Part shown: positions 6,121 through 8,059 of the stretch, in pieces
How positions within the stretch are numbered: position 1 is the first letter of the stretch
How the letters are laid out: every line of letters starts with the position of its first letter
From: an uncultured Oscillibacter sp.
GTDB taxonomy: Bacteria; Bacillota; Clostridia; Oscillospirales; Oscillospiraceae
DNA: 8,059 nt
Assembly: GCA_946530565.1 (NCBI GenBank)
Contig: CAMNAE010000061.1
Coordinates: 1 to 8,059 of the forward strand
Reading direction: 5' to 3'
Made by a program: the position numbers and the translations under genes
The notes under the pieces: generated by a model
Told to the model about the DNA's origin: nothing
Databases searched by the model: none
The model's input: only the letters and a program-made list of their open reading frames with translations

Positions 6121-7342
6121 CGTCCTGTACATCCTGACGGGCGGACTGTTTTTGTGGCTCGTGGCGCTTTGTTTCGTGTTCTTTCTGACGGTCATCATCC
6201 ATCTGTTCAACGGAGGAGCCGGCGGAAGGCCCGTTCTTTCCGCCATCGAAACGCTCATCGCGCTGGCAGCGGAACAGAGCCTGATCCATCTGTATTACTA
6301 TGAGGACGCCGCGCAGGAATGCATTCCGGCCGTTGTTCTCTCGCTCGACCTGATCCTGACGGCCGCGGCCGTCAGGGAGATCCTCAGCTGTATCCGGGAA
6401 CGGGAAGAGCGTCTCTCGCTATTGTCCGTGAAGGAGTGTATGGATGAGCTGCCCGTCGGGATCTGCTTCTATTGGAACGGCGGACTGACGAAGCTCGTCA
6501 ATCTGAAAATGGACAGCATCGCGCTCCGGCTCACCGGCAGCGGCGTCTCCGACGCGGAACACTTCCGCCAAACGCTGTTCGCCGGCACGGAAACGCCCGT
6601 CGTCTGCCTGGAGGACGGCACGGCATACAGCTTTGCTCATTTTGAGGACACGCTCGACGGGGAACCGATCCACGAGCTGCTCGCCTTCGACGTCTCGGAG
6701 GAATACCGCCTGACGGCGCGGCTGCGGGAAAAGCAGAAGGAGGCCGGCAAGATCAACGCGCGGCTCAAGGCGCTCAACGACTCGATCCGGTATATCGTGA
6801 TGGACCGGGAGACCCTGCAGATCAAGATGCACATCCATGACAGCTTCGGCAAGATGCTGCTGATGACGAAGCAGTACCTGCTCTCCCCCGAAAAGACCGA
6901 CAAGGCCGAAATGCTCTCGCTGTGGCGCCGAAACATCGCCCTTTTGAAAAACGGGGAGCGGGAGACGTGGCAGACGCCCTACTATTTCAGCCTCTCTCAC
7001 GCGGAGAGCCTCGGGATCCGCATCGAGCTTCACGGGGAGCTGCCCGCGGAGGAGACGCTGATCTCCGTCGTGGATTCGGCGATCACGGTCCACGTCACAA
7101 ATGTCCTGCGGCATACGAGGGGAGGGTATATAGCCTTCATCGAGACCGAGAAAACGGCGGACGGCTATACGATGCGCTTTACCAACAACGGCGCCCCGCC
7201 CGCCGAACCCGTCAAAGAGACCGGCGGCCTTGCCAACCTTCGGCGCAGGATCGAGGCGATCGGCGGCACGATGACGGTCAACAGCGCGCCGCGCTTCGAG
7301 ATGATCCTTCATCTGCCGGAGCATATCACGGAGGAATACTGA
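6113..7342 (+). CDS. Membrane sensor histidine kinase, HisKA_3-like, with PAS-like domain
   Basis: A 409-residue kinase. I prefer the ATG at 6113 over an upstream in-frame GTG at 6056 because GGGAGG (6099-6104) sits 8 bases before it and translation then begins directly with a membrane segment. Hydrophobic helices lie at about 4-32, 41-61 and 70-91. A PAS-like region begins near 107 (DELPVGICFY, 111-120) and runs to about 195, followed by a coiled coil (196-236). The phosphoacceptor motif is HIHDSFGKML (240-249), with His242 followed by Asp, as in the LiaS/NarX group. The ATPase domain shows an N-box with Asn330 (VTNVLRH), a G1 motif NNG (358-360), GGLANLRRR (371-379) and GG (384-385). It should autophosphorylate His242 and pass the phosphate to the regulator encoded 1 base downstream. 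The conserved Glu of the N-box is absent and G1 has Asn for Asp, so activity is likely but not certain. The overlap with the 7TM gene suggests the two proteins act together at the membrane. Confidence 0.9.
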   Translation: MADVLYILTGGLFLWLVALCFVFFLTVIIHLFNGGAGGRPVLSAIETLIALAAEQSLIHLYYYEDAAQECIPAVVLSLDLILTAAAVREILSCIREREERLSLLSVKECMDELPVGICFYWNGGLTKLVNLKMDSIALRLTGSGVSDAEHFRQTLFAGTETPVVCLEDGTAYSFAHFEDTLDGEPIHELLAFDVSEEYRLTARLREKQKEAGKINARLKALNDSIRYIVMDRETLQIKMHIHDSFGKMLLMTKQYLLSPEKTDKAEMLSLWRRNIALLKNGERETWQTPYYFSLSHAESLGIRIELHGELPAEETLISVVDSAITVHVTNVLRHTRGGYIAFIETEKTADGYTMRFTNNGAPPAEPVKETGGLANLRRRIEAIGGTMTVNSAPRFEMILHLPEHITEEY

Positions 7343-7343
7343 A

Positions 7344-7994
7344 ATGGCTTACAGGATACTGATCGCCGACGACCAGAAAATGGTGCGGCAGATGTTTTCT
7401 CTGGCGCTCGAGCGCAAGGCGGACTATGAGATCGCCGGGATGGCTTCAACGCCCGAAGAGGCCGTGAAGATCTGTCTTGAAAAGCAGATCGACCTTGTGC
7501 TGCTGGACGTCGTCATGGGCGACGGCATGGACGGTCTGGACGCCGCGAAGCAGATCAAGCAGGAGCGTCCGGAGGTGAAGATCCTGCTCGTGACCTCCAT
7601 GCCCGAGTTCTCCTTCATCGAGCGGGCCAGGGAGATCGGCGTCGAGAGCTTCTGGCACAAGGAGATCCAGGAGCAGCCGCTGCTCGAGATCATGGATCGG
7701 ACGATGGCGGGCGAATCCATCTACCCCGCGTCCATTCCGGCCGTGCAGTTCGGGAACATCGTCAGCACGGAACTCACGGACGTCGAGATCGAGGTGCTGC
7801 GGGAACTCGTCACCGGCGCGTCCAACAACGAGATCGGCGAAAAGCTGTACATGTCGGCAAGCACCGTGAAGCGGCATATCTCGGATATGCTGGTGAAAAC
7901 GGGCTTCAAAAGCCGCGTGCAGCTCGCTGTGCGCGCAAGGGGCGGCGGCCTCGTCATCAACAACAGCGAGATCCGCGGCGACGACCGGAAATGA
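7344..7994 (+). CDS. Response regulator, NarL/LuxR family, receiver plus HTH
   Basis: A 216-residue protein of normal family length. The receiver domain (about 3-120) has the acidic pair Asp9-Asp10, phosphoacceptor Asp55 (LVLLDVVM), Thr84 and Lys106, so all residues needed for phosphorylation are present. A short linker leads to a LuxR-type helix-turn-helix at about 144-203, with ELTDVEIEVLREL and the recognition region SASTVKRHISDML. The C-terminal tail after Arg199 is short and polar. GGAGG at 7330-7334 lies 9 bases before the start, and only one base separates the upstream stop from this ATG, so it is surely co-transcribed and probably translationally coupled with the kinase gene. It is the expected phosphate acceptor of that kinase and a DNA-binding transcription factor. 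Its targets are unknown; its own operon promoter and the divergent LRR gene are the local candidates. Confidence 0.97.
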   Translation: MAYRILIADDQKMVRQMFSLALERKADYEIAGMASTPEEAVKICLEKQIDLVLLDVVMGDGMDGLDAAKQIKQERPEVKILLVTSMPEFSFIERAREIGVESFWHKEIQEQPLLEIMDRTMAGESIYPASIPAVQFGNIVSTELTDVEIEVLRELVTGASNNEIGEKLYMSASTVKRHISDMLVKTGFKSRVQLAVRARGGGLVINNSEIRGDDRK

Positions 7995-8014
7995 CACGAA
8001 CACCCCCAGCGGGG

Positions 8015-8039
8015 TCGAGCAGTCCGGCGGACTGTTCGA
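8015..8039. other. Strong hairpin downstream of the response regulator
   Basis: TCGAGCAGTCC (8015-8025) and GGACTGTTCGA (8029-8039) form an 11-bp stem with one G-U pair and a 3-base loop, starting 21 bases after the regulator's stop. A smaller ACCCC/GGGGT stem (8002-8015) abuts it. There is no T-run on the plus strand before the window ends, so it is not a standard intrinsic terminator; it may stabilise the mRNA end or be a dispersed palindromic element. The rest of 7995-8059 shows no gene start. Confidence 0.5.
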
Positions 8040-8059
8040 AACGGGCAAGGGGTGGACGG

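Noticed and set aside
6419..7324. 301-residue minus-strand frame opposite the kinase gene
   Set aside because: Antisense shadow: the plus strand encodes unmistakable kinase motifs here.
7446..8048. 200-residue minus-strand frame opposite the response regulator
   Set aside because: Antisense shadow of a textbook receiver-HTH protein; composition is His/Asp/Leu-rich without motifs.

Overview
The window reads as chromosomal DNA from a G+C-rich member of the Bacillota, most likely a clostridial or gut-type anaerobe. I base this on strong AGGAGG-type ribosome binding sites, on a 7TM sensor / HisKA_3-like kinase / LuxR-regulator trio of a kind I know from Clostridia, and on a BspA-type leucine-rich-repeat surface protein. 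Genus and species cannot be told from what is here.

Layout. Positions 1-4087 are one very large, uninterrupted gene on the minus strand that leaves the window at its left edge: a secreted BspA-like leucine-rich repeat (LRR_5) protein of at least 1362 residues. It has a signal peptide, an acidic linker, two Ig-like domains, about 27 recognisable LRR units with a non-LRR insertion between them, and the beginning of a different C-terminal region. Positions 4088-4509 are a 422-base divergent control region, much of it A+T-rich. It holds an extended -10 promoter in each direction, a 12-bp perfect tandem repeat at the predicted start of the leftward transcript, a leftward intrinsic terminator, an 11-bp inverted repeat around that terminator, and a long structured leader for the LRR gene. 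Positions 4510-7994 are a tightly packed three-gene operon on the plus strand: a 7TM membrane sensor with a degenerate kinase-like C-terminus, a membrane histidine kinase with the usual catalytic motifs, and a NarL/LuxR-type response regulator. The last 65 bases carry a strong hairpin and no visible gene start.

How the parts may work together. The 7TM protein probably senses an envelope or extracellular signal and acts with, or through, the competent kinase made from the overlapping second gene. The kinase would phosphorylate Asp55 of the regulator, which then binds DNA. The divergent LRR gene, with candidate operators between the two transcription units, is the most obvious local target, but that link is inferred from arrangement alone. 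No RNA genes, CRISPR arrays, insertion sequences or phage genes were seen.
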